The notes: a model not told the origin generated them from the sequence alone. A DNA stretch of 64,000 nt from Hevea brasiliensis (GCF_030052815.1 NC_079510.1:52604725-52668724); one strand, 5' to 3'; counted from the first letter of the stretch, positions 20,692 through 32,645 are shown. Numbers and translations are program-made.

Positions 20692-23351
20692 TGTCATGAC
20701 CCATCCTATGGGCTAGACCGGCACTAGGACCTGGGCCAGCTTAAAGCCCTCGAGACCCGTAGTAAGCCTAAATATTTCTCAACCCAATCCTAAGGCTCAT
20801 TTTAAGCTCAATCCAAGAATTCAACCGGACAGAGTCCGGCTATAATGTAGACCATACAACGGAGAGTTTTTGACTCTCCCGAATGTAAACACAATATATA
20901 ATAATATGGGGAGCTCAGCTCATCTTCCATATACTCATAATATCATAGAATCAAATGGGAGCTCAACTCCCTCATCCAGTCCAATCATACATGCATTTAA
21001 TACGTTTACAGGTCTAACATGGCAATTATAATACAGACCCAAATCATATAAGTATTTCTAACACATGCATAATTCTAGAAGTTAGCAAAATTATACGAAA
21101 TATCACAAACATAAATAGATGACTTGCGAGGGAGAGAAGCAGGTTAGAACTCAAAAGAGATCTCCTGTATCCTGGAAAAATAAGGTAAATAGGAGTGAGC
21201 ATTCGACTCAGAGAGTAAAATACCAATTTTAATCACAATTTCTATAGCTATCTAAAGCTAATGCATCCTAAAGAGTGGAATACAACATCATCATAATTTT
21301 CATACAAATCACATCAGAGCAGCAAAAAGACAATTTGGAGCACTCACACACCCAATAATGTTCAAATAGTACATATATAGGAGCTAATCCCCTAAACAGC
21401 TCTCTTAATCCAACATCTGCCAGCGAGTGTCTCTCAAGCCGGACTTTCGCTTAATAAACTAAATGCGGGGGCCAGCGAGATCATCTCGAGCCGTGCCTAT
21501 CCTGACTTATCCATAAAGGACCAGGTCCTAGTGAGTGTCTCTCAAGCCGCATCTACCCGTTCTAACCATATCCATTACCACACTACACGCTCACTGCTCT
21601 AAATTACTACAAACAATATCTATGACACTTCATCAATTAAGAATGCAATATAAAATTTTCCTAGTATTTAACTACATAGATACATATTTATAAGTGATGC
21701 ATGGGCATGCTTGAACATATAATAATATTGAAATCATAATTAAAATTAATATTTTACTCACAGACTTAAACCGATGTTACTGCGGCGGTTGTACAGAGGA
21801 GGAAGGCTGTCCCGGCTCACCTGACAAATTTCATTGCAATTATTTAATATATTTGACTCAATACAAGTTTGAAAAAGATCAAAGATATCCTAAATCGTAT
21901 CGAAAATACGGCAGAGTCTCTCCTATACCTAGGACCTATCCAATCTGCAAAAGGGCTCAAAATGCACTTCTATATCTACAAGTCACATCCACAACTCAAT
22001 CACATCACATGGCCCCTCCTGGGCCCACCCAAACAGTCAACAACCATAATTTAAAAAATTACAATTTAGTCCCTACAATTACCCCTTTTGCAAAAACTAC
22101 CAAAATGAACTCTAAAAATTCTAAAACTTTGTCCCACGGTCCTTAGCAATATTATTAAGCTAATACAAAAGGAATTATATTTTTTTAACCTACCACGAAT
22201 ATTTTATAGATTTTTAATCGAAATCAAGCACTAGATAATTAAGAAAAATGAGGGTTCGGGTTTACCTAGGTCAATTTCGACCCTGGAGACGCTTCTGGGA
22301 CGTCTAAAAATGATGGGATAGCTTATAATTTGACTCAGTTCTGAAGCTTTTTCTGTAGTCTGTCTGCCCAGCCCGAAATTACAGACTCGAGCAACGGTCT
22401 AATTTCCGCGAATTGAATATATCTACGCAACGCCCATAACACGGGAGTTAGTATAGAATTTTTACGGAATTTTCTAAACTCATTTAATGCTCGAAAAAAT
22501 ACTGCAAAGTTTTGCGGGACCCACCGAAAAACAATATCAGAAAAATTTGAATGGGTATTGTCGTGAAGTTCTCGTCGAGTGGAGCACTCCAATACTCTTA
22601 GATTTTTTGTGGGATTTAAGGTTTTCAAGAAATCTAGCCCAAAAGTCATAATGGGCTAAAATTTTCTGAACAAAAATTGGACAAACCGCTCGATGAATTT
22701 TTGTGTTCTTGGTGTATATGGAAAACTCTCGAGGTGTAGATGTGTTTTGGGATAAGACCCGATCCGATTGGTGGCCGAATTGGGCGGAATCGGCCTAGGA
22801 AGTTAAAGCGGCGCGGGTGCATGGAGGAGACTTTCGCACTGTTTTCCAACGGCCTGGAGGCTAGCCGGCGGCGAGGGAGGGGTGGGGAAGGGCGGCGACG
22901 GCGTAGAGAGGGGTGGGGAAGCGGTAGCCGGGGCGGAGGGAGAGGGAGGAGAGAGGGAAGAGAGGCATCGGGAAGAGAGAAGAAAGGAGAAGAAAAGGAA
23001 AAAGGGACCGGTTCAACTAGATCGGTCTGATTCGATTAGGTTCGATTCAATCGGTTCAATTTAGAATACCCAAAATTGAATTTTGACTCTGCCTTGGGAT
23101 AAAAAATGAGGCCTAAAAATTTCAGAAAAATTCTAGAAAACTCAGAAAAATTCGTAGGGTCTAAATATATTTTTAGTTTTGCCATGTAGTCTTTAAATTA
23201 ATTTTTAAAAATAACCAAAGTTTTACATTTTCAAAAAATAAACCTGATTTCAAAAATTCGAAAAATTTCAAATAATTTTCCAAAATTTAAATAACATAAA
23301 ATATTAATAGCTACTCATAAAATAATTAATTTAAAAATTAGGGGTGTTACA
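20692..23351. mobile_element. Solo LTR of about 2.66 kb (copy 1)
   Basis: The block starts TGTCATGACCC, ends GGGTGTTACA, and is flanked by GATTG on both sides (20687-20691, 23352-23356). TG...CA ends plus a 5-base target duplication without internal retroviral genes fit a solo LTR left by recombination between the two LTRs of a large gypsy-type element. TGTCACGACCC-type starts are seen in plant chromovirus LTRs, from memory. A very purine-rich Gly/Arg/Glu-coding tract sits at 22860-23000, and CGGTTC-rich motifs follow. The open frames inside (for example 22740-23030) are low-complexity artefacts. The partner is 54638-57271. Confidence 0.8.
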
Positions 23352-23356
23352 GATTG

Positions 23357-25256
23357 CGTACCTGCTTTGAACTTCTGAGGTTCTGAATTCTGATAAGGAC
23401 TAGAAATTAATTTATAATTTCAGTATACTACAAAGGGAGGAGCATTATTGTGTGTTTTCTTAACATTGGTTTCTTGGAATTTTTTGGTGCACTTGTCCTG
23501 TATTAACATTAATGATCTTTTTTTATCCATGATGGGTATTCTCAAATTATTTTGATGGTTTTTTATTGTGACAATGGCCATGCACCCAATAAGTTTTACA
23601 ATATTTAAGTTATTTATAGAGTCGTGAGGTTTAAATTTGAATTTTAATTAGAATTAATTATAAAAAAAGTAATGCAAATTTTAAATTTCTGTATGTAACA
23701 AGAGATTTCAATGCTTATGATATTTTTTTTTTTAGAATTAATGCCAATGATTATTGTTGGAATTTAGCTATATATTAAATATTCTTAAAGAAATAAAATG
23801 ACAATATTGGCACTCCATAATTTAAATATTCTAATTTTACCATTACCATTATTAATCTTGTAGGAAAAAAAAAAAAAAGAGTCGGGCCTAATTCTAAGGC
23901 CGAAAGCTAGCTCAGAGGAGATTTATTCAAATCTTGTATTTAGCACAAAGTTTTTATTCTAAAGTAAAAACATCTCCATCTTAAAAATTAGATTAAGGGG
24001 AGAAAGTTTGCTCAAGTCTTATATTTAACATAAAATTTTTATTTCAAATCAATGTGAGATAGTAGATCTCTTTATTAATTTTTCATATTTATAATCTATT
24101 CTATTTTATGAAATAAAATTTTTAAATCATTTTAATTTTCCAAACATATTTTTTTCTTTTATAATACAATACACTATCATTTTTTTATTCTTTCATGTTT
24201 TACAAAAATATTATCTTTAATAATAGTTATAATAATAATTAGTAGTGTAATTTTTTTCAAAATAAAGTCAAAATTTTTTTATGAGAATAAATTCTTACTC
24301 AAGTACATCTAATGGATTTGAGTTTTCAATTTTGACTATTAAAAGAGCATATTCTACAAAATAAATAAAAAATTATTTATTATATTCATATATTTAGTAA
24401 TTTTCTTCATTTACAAATTTTTAATTTTTAATTTGTTTTTAAAAATATATTTATAAAAAATTTATGATAAATTTAACAAAAATAATTATAACAGCGTCAA
24501 AACCTTTCGATTTTAATAAATTTTTACTATTAAAAAGGAGTACTATTGGCAAATTTAAAAATAAAAATTATAATTAAAATATTGAAAAATTTTTAAATAT
24601 TGTTTGAAAAATAATTATAAGAAATTATTTAGTTATTCTAATATTTTATAATTTACATATATTAACTTAATTTAATTGTTAATTAATATTTTGCTTAATT
24701 AGTTAGCGGCGACACTTATAAGCGCTCAAGCTGTTAACCATATTTCATAAGACAAGCTTATATAAAAGATTATTAGTTTTATATAAACCTAAGCCTAGTT
24801 ATTAACAATAATTTAAATTAATTATTTAAATTGGATAATTAATTATGATTGAAAAGTTATAAATTTGATTTGAAATAAATTTTTGAGAAAGAAGATATTT
24901 AAAGATTTAACTTTGACTCTGCAGCATTATATTTGTTATTTAATATGTCCGGCATGGAATATTAAATAATATTCATTTTTTTATTCAATCAACAAAATCA
25001 ATTTTCCCCATTTGACAACTTAATGGACTAATTAAAAGAAAAGGAAAAAAAACTACATTCAATGTGATGGAATTTATAATATTTGAATCTTTGAGATTAT
25101 GTGTATAGTTATAGACTAATGTGATTTTAATTAACATAAAGTTGAGTACATAATTGGGTAATTATATATGTTCTAAGAAAAGTTGAATTGTATGTTGAGA
25201 TAGACTAAAGTATCGGTTGACTACTGTATGTACTAAATTTTTAATTATTTAATGAA

Positions 25257-25304
<48 letters not shown>

Positions 25305-25464
25305 GATTTTATTAAAATTATTAATTATAGTAAAATTTATGTGAGACCCATTATAATAATAATTATAATAAATTATTATATAAATATATCAAGTTTATGG
25401 TATAATTTTTCAAATAAGATAATCAAATCTAATTTAAACCGATCACCGCTTTATATATATATAT
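23357..25464. other. AT-rich intergenic region between solo LTR and gene C, copy 1
   Basis: About 2.1 kb with no gene signal. A pure (TA)n microsatellite lies at 25258-25300; in copy 2 it has collapsed to a few repeats while a new (TA)n run appears nearby. A short (TAATAA) tract near 24210-24240 corresponds to a long expansion in copy 2. Confidence 0.6.
25258..25300. repeat. (TA)n microsatellite
   Basis: About 43 bases of perfect TA dinucleotide. The equivalent site in copy 2 (about 59222-59231) is only a few repeats long. Confidence 0.95.
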
Positions 25465-25612
25465 GCGGCAGGATCGTCCTGCGTCGATTAGGGTTGCGCT
25501 CAGCCTGACCTGCAGGTTGCTGCTTGGCCTTGCTTGCTCAGGAGTTCTAGCTAAGTCTTCTTGATTTTGTTTTTTCGGATTTCATCCCTCCTTTGAATCG
25601 AAAAAAAAAAAA
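25465..25612 (+). mobile_element. GC-rich poly(A)-tailed island, possible SINE or LINE end (copy 1)
   Basis: A sharply GC-richer 136-base segment (starting GCGGCAGGATCGTCCTGCG) ends in 12 A residues and sits in AT-rich DNA directly after a TA run. A 3' poly(A) and abrupt composition change suggest a retroposed RNA, such as a SINE or a truncated LINE. I see no A/B box that I would defend and no target duplication. The partner is 59455-59600. Confidence 0.4.
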
Positions 25613-25927
25613 TTGTACACTTACACTAAAAATAAATTATGAACATTGTTTGCGCTTAGCATTATTCCTGTGACTTGTAAATAATTGTCAAGACATGATG
25701 TAATTGATGATAAACTATCAAAATCTTCTCATCTAGAAGTCGCTAATTTTGAATTTCCAAGATTTCAATGCCAAATTTTCATGACAAACAAAAACAAGAT
25801 TGCGAAAATTCATGGTGCTCCATTTGAAAAGTACAGCGATGATGAGAATAAATAAGTGAAGGTGGGGATTCTATTCATCACTGTAACTTGCACACACAGC
25901 AGAGAGATAAGCGAAAGTACAACCACA

Positions 25928-27153
25928 ATGGCGGAATCACATCCGATGATTGGTGGAGATGGTACGTACAGCTACACAAAAAACTCCTACTTACAGGTAA
26001 AATCATTCAAATCAGGGAGAGATTAATCTTCTTAATGTTGAGACGTAAATAATATATACTTGATCTTCCTATGTGCAGAGAGAAGGCATAAAATATGCTA
26101 AGGGGCTGATTGATGAGACAATTGCTCACAAGCTTGACATAAAAGATCTGCTTTCTAATTCAAGGTCTTTTAAGATTGCAGATTTGGGATGTTCTGTTGG
26201 ACCCAACACCTTTATTTGCATGGAAAGTGTTATTCAAGCTGTGAAACATAAGTTCCAATCCCATGGTCTCACTGAACAAATTCCTGATTTTCAAGTTTTC
26301 TTTAGTGATCATACCTTCAATGATTTCAATACTCTCTTCAGATCTCTCCCTCCAGAAAGACCATATTTTGCTGCTGGTGTGCCAGGGTCATTCCACGGGA
26401 GGCTATTCCCTGAGTCCTCTGTTCATTTTGTCCATAGCTCCTATGCTTTACATTGGATCTCCCAGGTGCCAAAAGAGATCCTGGATAAGAGCTCACCTGC
26501 ATGGAACAAGGGCAGAATTTACTACACAGGTGCACCAGATGAAGTTGGAAAAGCTTATGCCATCCAGTTTGCAAAGGACGTGGAGATATTTCTGGACGCT
26601 AGAGCTAAAGAGCTTGTGGTTGGTGGTATGATGGTGCTTATTTTGCCTGGAATCCGTAATGGGATTTCTCATTCCTGTGCAGTAGTTAATGTGATGCTCG
26701 ATCTTTTAGGATCCTGCCTCATGGATATGTGTAAAGAGGTGAGCCCAAGAACTAGTGTAACAATTGCATGCAATATAGTTATGAATTGTATTAATCAATT
26801 TTTACTCAATTATACAGGGATTGGTGAGCGAAGCTCAAGTGGACTCTTTCAATTTGCCTACGTATGTTCCCTCTCCTAAGGAGATGATAGACCTTGTAGA
26901 AAGAAATGGGAGCTTCAAAATTGAGCGAATGGAGCTATTTGACCCTGTACCTGGCAATGAAGCGCAAATCTTGGGCAGCGGCCATGCATGGAAGATGCAC
27001 TTCAGGGCTGGATTGGAGGGTGTTTTTAGCAAGCATTTTGCAAGTGAGACCATAGATGAATTGTTTGATCGTTTTCCCAACAAGGCGGCAGAAAAACTGA
27101 AGGCCACCTCAACTGAAACATCTCTTCTATTTATTGCTCTAAAACGCAAATGA
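25928..27153 (+). CDS. SABATH carboxyl methyltransferase gene C, copy 1, intact
   Basis: Joining 25928-25996, 26079-26738 and 26818-27153 (all phase 0, GT/AG borders) gives 354 codons without a stop, normal for the family. Exon 1 encodes MAESHPMIGGDGTYSY and ends SYLQ, whose Gln contacts SAM and substrate in known structures. Exon 2 has IADLGCSVGPNTF (SAM pocket), FFSDHTFNDFNTLF (acidic adenosine-binding loop), GVPGSFHGRLFP and YALHWISQVP with the substrate-facing His-Trp, then SPAWNKGRIYY and ELVVGGMMVL. Exon 3 has QVDSFNLPTYVPSPKE and ends FIALKRK. The product should be a soluble SAM-dependent O-methyltransferase acting on a small carboxylic acid; the motif style is closest to the Arabidopsis At5g37990/FAMT branch, so the substrate is unpredictable. 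It is the only SABATH gene in the window with an uninterrupted frame. An AATAAATTTG polyadenylation-like signal lies near 27249. Confidence 0.92.
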
Positions 27154-28257
27154 TCCATCCACTTGAAGTCCATAAGCTTCGGCTCCTGCTACACATAGTT
27201 TTCCTTGTCATATTTATGCAACACTAATGTTGAATGAGTATGAAATTCATAATAAATTTGATTGCTCTATTGCCAATTAGTAAGCAATATTTAAGATATT
27301 TTATTTTATTTTCACTCCTTTTTTTCTTTTTTTTTTCTTGATTGGAGTTCGAAATTATTGAAAATCCAAGATCTAATAAAATTAGGATTTGAGTTAAAAC
27401 TAAAAAAAAAATTAATTACAATTTATTAGGAAGAAAATAAAAAAATAAAAAAAAGAAAGAAAATCGGTAGTCAAAAAAGTCCAAATTAAAGTTGGGTTTA
27501 CTTTTCTAAGAGTCCAAAATTGGACTCTCTCACGTGGCCTGTCAAAGGAGAGAGTGGCCATAATTTGTGAAAGACACGAGCGCGTGTTAAGTGAAAGACA
27601 CGCGGTGTGATGAGTGGCCGTGCAGTGAGCTGTGCTCAGTACGTTCGGAAAAGATAATATTTTGGTGTTTCAACCTTTTTTAATGTAAGTGACCTCTTTT
27701 CCTCTCCTCTCCTCTGCTCTTTTTTCTCTTTTAATTTTTTTTTTTAGCAGCTACCATTGAATTTCTCTTTGGTGCTTACCTTCAGTTCCTTTTTTTTTTT
27801 TTTTTCCCTTATTTTGTTACTCTTTATTAATTTTTTTAATAAATTTTCAAATTTGTATGTATTTATAACATATCTAGATTTCTCTCTTTAATTTTAATTA
27901 GGAATATATCTAAAATTTTCTTTTGGTCCTATTTTCCTATTAGTGGTCTTTTTTTTCTCCCCTTAACAAAATTTTATTTATTTTTAATAGTATTTGAATG
28001 GACTAATTAATAATTTAAAATATAATATGAATTGTTAATTTTTTAATTTAGTTGAAGACTTTGATTCTTTTAAGTATGGGTAATGGTGCTTTGTAAATAG
28101 AGTCTATTAGTGTGGCTTATTTTTTAATTGATATTTAGTGATTTAATCTCTTCTATAGACTATAGAGATAATAAGTTCTCGAAAGGATAATATTATAGAA
28201 TTTTTTTAATTTTCTAAAATAAAAAAAGAACTAATTACTATTTGACATATTATTCAC
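27154..28257. other. 3' flank of gene C, copy 1
   Basis: AT-rich sequence without genes. It holds an ABRE-like CACGTGG core near 27532, a CT-rich run (CCTCTCCTCTCCTCT) near 27702, and long T tracts. The partner is 61522-62636. Confidence 0.55.
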
Positions 28258-28270
28258 CTTTGATCAGATT

Positions 28271-28677
28271 CTACTCAATTCAACTCAATTAAGCCTTTAT
28301 CTCAAAAATTTGAGGTTAGCTATATGAATTTGCTTTCTCTACTCTAAACGATTTTGGGTTAAATCCTCAGAAATGTGTAATATTTGTAGGTTATGTTGTA
28401 CTACTCTCATCCAAGTCAATTTAGGTCTACCCTTTTTTTTTTCTTTCTATCCTCTAACATAATGTGCTTTACTTGTCTAACTGGAGTCTCCGTATGTTTA
28501 CGATTCACATGACCAAACCACCTCAATTTCCCTTCTCTCAACTTATCCTCAACTGGCACCACTCCTACCTTTTCTTTAATACTCTCATTACGGATTTTAT
28601 CTAGTCTAATATGGCCACTCATCCACTTTAACATTCTCATCTCTTCAACTCTTATCTTATACGCATACAACTCTTAT
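28271..28677 (-). mobile_element. 5'-truncated RTE-type LINE, private to copy 1
   Basis: On the minus strand, 28670-28416 encodes the C-terminus typical of RTE-clade reverse transcriptases: MLKWMSGHIRLDKIRNE, VGVVPVEDKLREGKLRWFGH. The element ends (sense) with repeated TTGAGT-like units, as RTE 3' tails do. The 13-base CTTTGATCAGATT flanks it (28258-28270, 28678-28690), and copy 2 has a single uninterrupted version at about 62638-62649. It is a dead-on-arrival insertion of about 0.4 kb. Confidence 0.85.
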
Positions 28678-28819
28678 CTTTGATCAGATTATATTGAAAA
28701 TTTTAATTGCCTGTGTTTATTATTTTTTCTCTTAGGAGAAAATTATATTATACTTATTTTATAATTTTTATTATTGAATGTGAATTTTTTTTATAAAAAA
28801 AAAAACTATTTTCAATGTA

Positions 28820-28919
28820 NNNNNNNNNNNNNNNNNNNNNNNNNNNNNNNNNNNNNNNNNNNNNNNNNNNNNNNNNNNNNNNNNNNNNNNNNNNNNNNNN
28901 NNNNNNNNNNNNNNNNNNN
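28820..28919. other. Assembly gap of exactly 100 N
   Basis: One hundred consecutive N separate the end of copy 1 from the LINE that precedes copy 2. A round 100-base run is a usual placeholder for a scaffold join of unknown length, so neither the distance nor the adjacency of the flanks is proven by this sequence. Confidence 0.98.
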
Positions 28920-31329
28920 GTGTGAATTTTCCATAAGAGTTTATTATATGGCGTTAATGTCAGTGACTCTTATGTTTAGTTGGCTGTAAAATTGAGTTGT
29001 TGCAAGGTGGGCAAATTTTGCACTCATTATTTTGCCTTCCCTTTGGGAATAGATGCAAGAAAGTATTGTACCTGGTTGCCAGTAATTCACAAAATTGAAG
29101 AAAGGCTTTCTTTTTGGAAGGGCAAATTACTTTCAATGGCTGGTAGGATTGTTTTAATTAAGTCATGCCTCTATAGTATGCTTATTTACTATTTGTGCAT
29201 CTTCAAAATACCAGTAAGTAGCCCAAAGAATTGAGAAGTTGATGTGTTCTTTCTTCTGGTCAAGTCGTGCATCCTCACAAAATCTTCATTTGGTTAATTG
29301 GTCCACCTATTATAAGCAAAAGTTAGGGGGTCTAGGCATCAAGGACATCCTACTCCACAACCAAGCTTTACTTTTCAAGTGGCTTTGGCATTTTGTTCAC
29401 TCTCATGACTCTGTATGGGTGCGGACACTACAATCAAAATATAATTTTCAAGGAATTTCATTAGCTACGGGCAATTCCATCTCCTCTCTATGGAGCAACA
29501 TTCAATCTTCAATTAAATCTGCAGATTCTAATTTTCTTGCTCTTTGAGCAAATTCAGTTTGTTATTGGTAACGGATGGATAATTCAATTTTGGCATGACA
29601 AGTGGGTTTCAAACTTGGCTCTCAAATTTTCTTTCAGTAGGTTATTTAATCTCTCATTGAATCAAGATGTTGTGGTTAATGATATGGGTTCTTGGGTTCA
29701 TGGCAATTGGGTGTGGAATTTTTCATGGCATCATAATTTATGTGACTAGAAAACTCATTTATTGGTAGAACTTCTGGCTCTTCTTAGTTCTATACAGCCT
29801 TGTTCTTCCAGTGTGGATAAATTAATTTGGCAGCCTGCAAAGAATGGAGCTTTTCAGTTAAATCATTTTATAACTGCCTTTTTAGAGCTTCATTTGAATC
29901 GTCTGATTGTTTTCCAAATGTTTGGTTAGGACTTGCCCCCCCTAAAGTTTAAATCTTGACCTAGTTGTCTTGCCATGAGAGGCTCTGTTCCAAGGATTGG
30001 TTGTGTCATCTTGGCATAATTCCCCTTTCTCAAAATGTGTGCCTAAGGTGCAATAAGGAAGTAGAAACAGTTTCACATATATTCCTTTCATGTACCTTTT
30101 CTTGGTCTGTATGGTGCTGGTTTTTAAAGTGGTGGGGAATTTTTTTTTTGTGTTCCTAACTCAGTTGCATTACTTTTTCTTGAATGGAGATCAATGGTTC
30201 TTGGAAAATTTCAAACAAAGTTCTGGACTTCTCTCTTTTTTGCAATTCTATGGCCGTTATGGATTGCCAGGAACCAAAAAGTTTTTGAAGATAAAGACTC
30301 TTCTATAACTGATATTTGTAGCAACATTCTATATTGAGTTTCAATTTTGTTGAAGGCTTTGGACCCAAGCTTTCCTTACACTGGTCAAGAATTATTACTT
30401 CATCCATCTTCTATCAAGCTTTGGTCTAATCCACCAACGGTTTGACTTGTAGTATCTTGGAGTCCACCTAATCTCAATTGTCTCAAATGGAATGTAAACG
30501 GCTCATCCTTAGGGAAGCCTGGTCCATGTGCCATTGGTGGCATGTTGTGCAATTCATTTGATACTTTTCTTTTTATGTTTTCTTGCCTTGCAGGTGTGGA
30601 GGATTCAAACTCAGCTGAATTTTTAGCTATTGAGAAGGCCCTTTCAATTTTGTCAGCAAGAGTGGATATTTGGTCCTCTTCTCTTGGTATCACAATTGAA
30701 TTAGATTCCAAGGTTGCTGTTTTATGGGTGGTTCAGAATCAAAATTTGGTCCATTAGCAGTTATATGGTACCTACAATTCAATTTGTAGCAAAATGGGAA
30801 TTTTACCATTTGTTACAGTTATCTATTCTTCAAGGAAAACCAATTTCATAGCTGATACATTGGCAAAATAGGGCATTCATCGTAGTGAAGATTTTATTGC
30901 TTGGTTGTGGTGCCCCTTTGATTTTTGTTGATTTTGGATTACTTTTCTGGAGTTTGGCATCCCCTTCTTTTGTATTGATATGCATCTGTCTTGCTGATAA
31001 TGGTTCTATCTTTCATGAGATTTTTTAGCATTTATGCAGCTGTTTTCATGTCATTTTGTTCAAGTTGCAGGTCAGTTATGTTTAGTTGTATTTCATTTAG
31101 CTTTATTTAGGTTTCGGATCTGTTTGCATCATTTTTTTTTTTTGACCTTCTGGGTTGTTCTTAGTTTTGCTCTTAGATTGTTTATTTTGTCTTTTTCAAA
31201 TTTTTTTCACTTAGCATGATACATCCTAGTTTGGGTGTATTGGGGTTGGCCTGGGTTAGTTAGATGTTCCCTTGCTTAGTTTTTCCTAGATTTCCTAATT
31301 AATAAAAATTTTGCTTGTAAAAAAAAAAA
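28920..31329 (+). mobile_element. L1-type LINE, 3' half, degenerate
   Basis: The visible part begins at the gap edge, so the catalytic YADD region of reverse transcriptase is absent or unsequenced. From 28980 it encodes the C-terminal reverse transcriptase region (FPLGIDARK, ERLSFWKGKLLSMAGRIV, LIKSCLYSMLIYY), then FFWSSRASSQNLHLVNWS and KLGGLGIKDILLHNQALL to about 29550. A zf-RVT zinc-binding segment lies at 29965-30130 (CLRCNKEVETVSHIFLSC). An RNase H-like domain lies at about 30470-30890 (NGSSLGKPGPCAIGG, SAEFLAIEKAL, ELDSKVAV, ADTLAK), where the usual VDGS aspartate is Asn. Many stops and frameshifts make it inactive. A 3' UTR and A tail follow at 31319-31329. Copy 1 shows only the tail at 1-201. 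Confidence 0.88.
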
Positions 31330-32090
31330 GGAGGAGGTTTGTAGGTACAAAAGTGAAGCTAGTGCATTTAGTTTACGCCTTAAAAGTGTCATTCAACAGT
31401 CATTACTCATCCCTGAATGTTTATATGAAAATTTAGAAATTTTTTTGCCTAGATTAGGTCCACATGGTAGACTAAGTCTAAATAAGAATTTCCTGAAAAT
31501 TTATACATACTAATAAACTCAGTCAATGGTGTAGCTTAAAAGGAAGTTCTGCATTAAGAATCTTGAATTTTTTTTCTATGAGAAAATCGAAATGCCAATT
31601 ATTCATCTTCTTTTTGTGGGGACTCGTTATAGTCTGGTTCTGTTGAATAATAATATCAAGCACACACACAGAATAAACAAAAGACAATCAAAAAATAAAG
31701 AACATAGATTTTATGTGGTTTAGCAATGAGCCTATGTCCGTGGAGCTACTACAATCTTTTACTACGAGAAAAAATTCAGCAATATATCATTTTAGCGTTT
31801 CCTATATATATAGCTGGCTGGCATCACTGGTACCCAAAATACAATGATGTCTCTACCCATAATAATAATGCCCTGACTCAAAAAAATACCGTACCCTCCA
31901 TGCACAGCGTCCCCTCCATTTTGGGCTTTAAGTGTTCAGTAATACTCTTGATATGTGCCACTTTAACTCCATAGGTTCTATATTTTAATCAACCAGAATG
32001 TGCAAAGAAACTGTCTAAGGCACAGAGCTAAAACCAGCATGATCTTTTAAGTCATGTATGGTCAGGTTTGCAGGTCTATGTTAAATCCAC
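31330..32090. other. Spacer after the LINE tail (copy 2)
   Basis: Nearly identical to 202-962, with the same possible LTR-like remnant at about 31640-31980. No gene is supported. Confidence 0.35.
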
Positions 32091-32100
32091 AATATCTGGT

Positions 32101-32645
32101 AGGGGTGAGTATTTGGTTCAAACCAAACCGAACCGAACCGAATTAAATTATGAAAATCGAATTACTTATTTTAGAAACCGAACCGAAATAGATGAAAAAT
32201 CAAATCGAACCGAACTGTTCTATTTTAGTTCGGTTCGGTTCAAACCGATCAGTTTTGATTTTTGATTAATTTTTTAATTTAGACTTAATTTTTAAGTTAT
32301 TTGATCTAATTTTGACTCTGGTTTGAACCTAATAAAGATTAATCAATGAAATTAAACAATTTATATATGTAAAATAAAATATAATTCATAATTCCCCCTG
32401 AAATTAAATTAATTCAAAAATTGATTCGGTTCGATTTGGTTCGATTTAAATATATAAAGTTACTATTCGGTTCGATTCGGTTTAATTGATTTTCGAATCT
32501 TCAAAATCAAACCAAAGTTAAATAATCGAAATTTTTATAATATAAAATCGAATGAAACAGATTAAATTTTAAAACCGAAACGATTGAACCGAATTGACTC
32601 AGTTCGGTTTGATTTTTCTGTTCAAACCGAAATCTGCTTGCGCCT
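32101..32645. mobile_element. CCGAA-rich MITE (copy 2)
   Basis: Orthologous to 973-1525, with the same AATATCTGGT duplication (32091-32100, 32646-32655). It differs from its partner at visibly more positions than the flanking DNA does, many of them C/T or G/A changes. Confidence 0.75.

Larger units (their letters stand above)
1..28819 (+). repeat. Copy 1 of a large direct duplication
   Basis: Base 1 aligns with 31130 and the match continues collinearly to the end of copy 2, interrupted only by insertions private to one copy: 2230-13334 and 28271-28690 here, 33464-42955 and 47674-52173 in copy 2. Introns and spacers match as closely as exons, with only scattered single-base and short indel differences by eye. 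The unit begins upstream of the window, since base 1 is inside a LINE tail. It ends at an assembly gap, so its true right edge is unseen. Confidence 0.93.

Noticed and set aside
22740..23030. Gly/Arg-rich open frame as a gene
   Set aside because: It is a purine-rich tract within a solo LTR. The copy 2 equivalent is shorter and altered, so no coding constraint is visible.
28416..28670. Minus-strand 84-codon open frame as a host gene
   Set aside because: It is the C-terminal scrap of an RTE reverse transcriptase within a truncated insertion with a target duplication.
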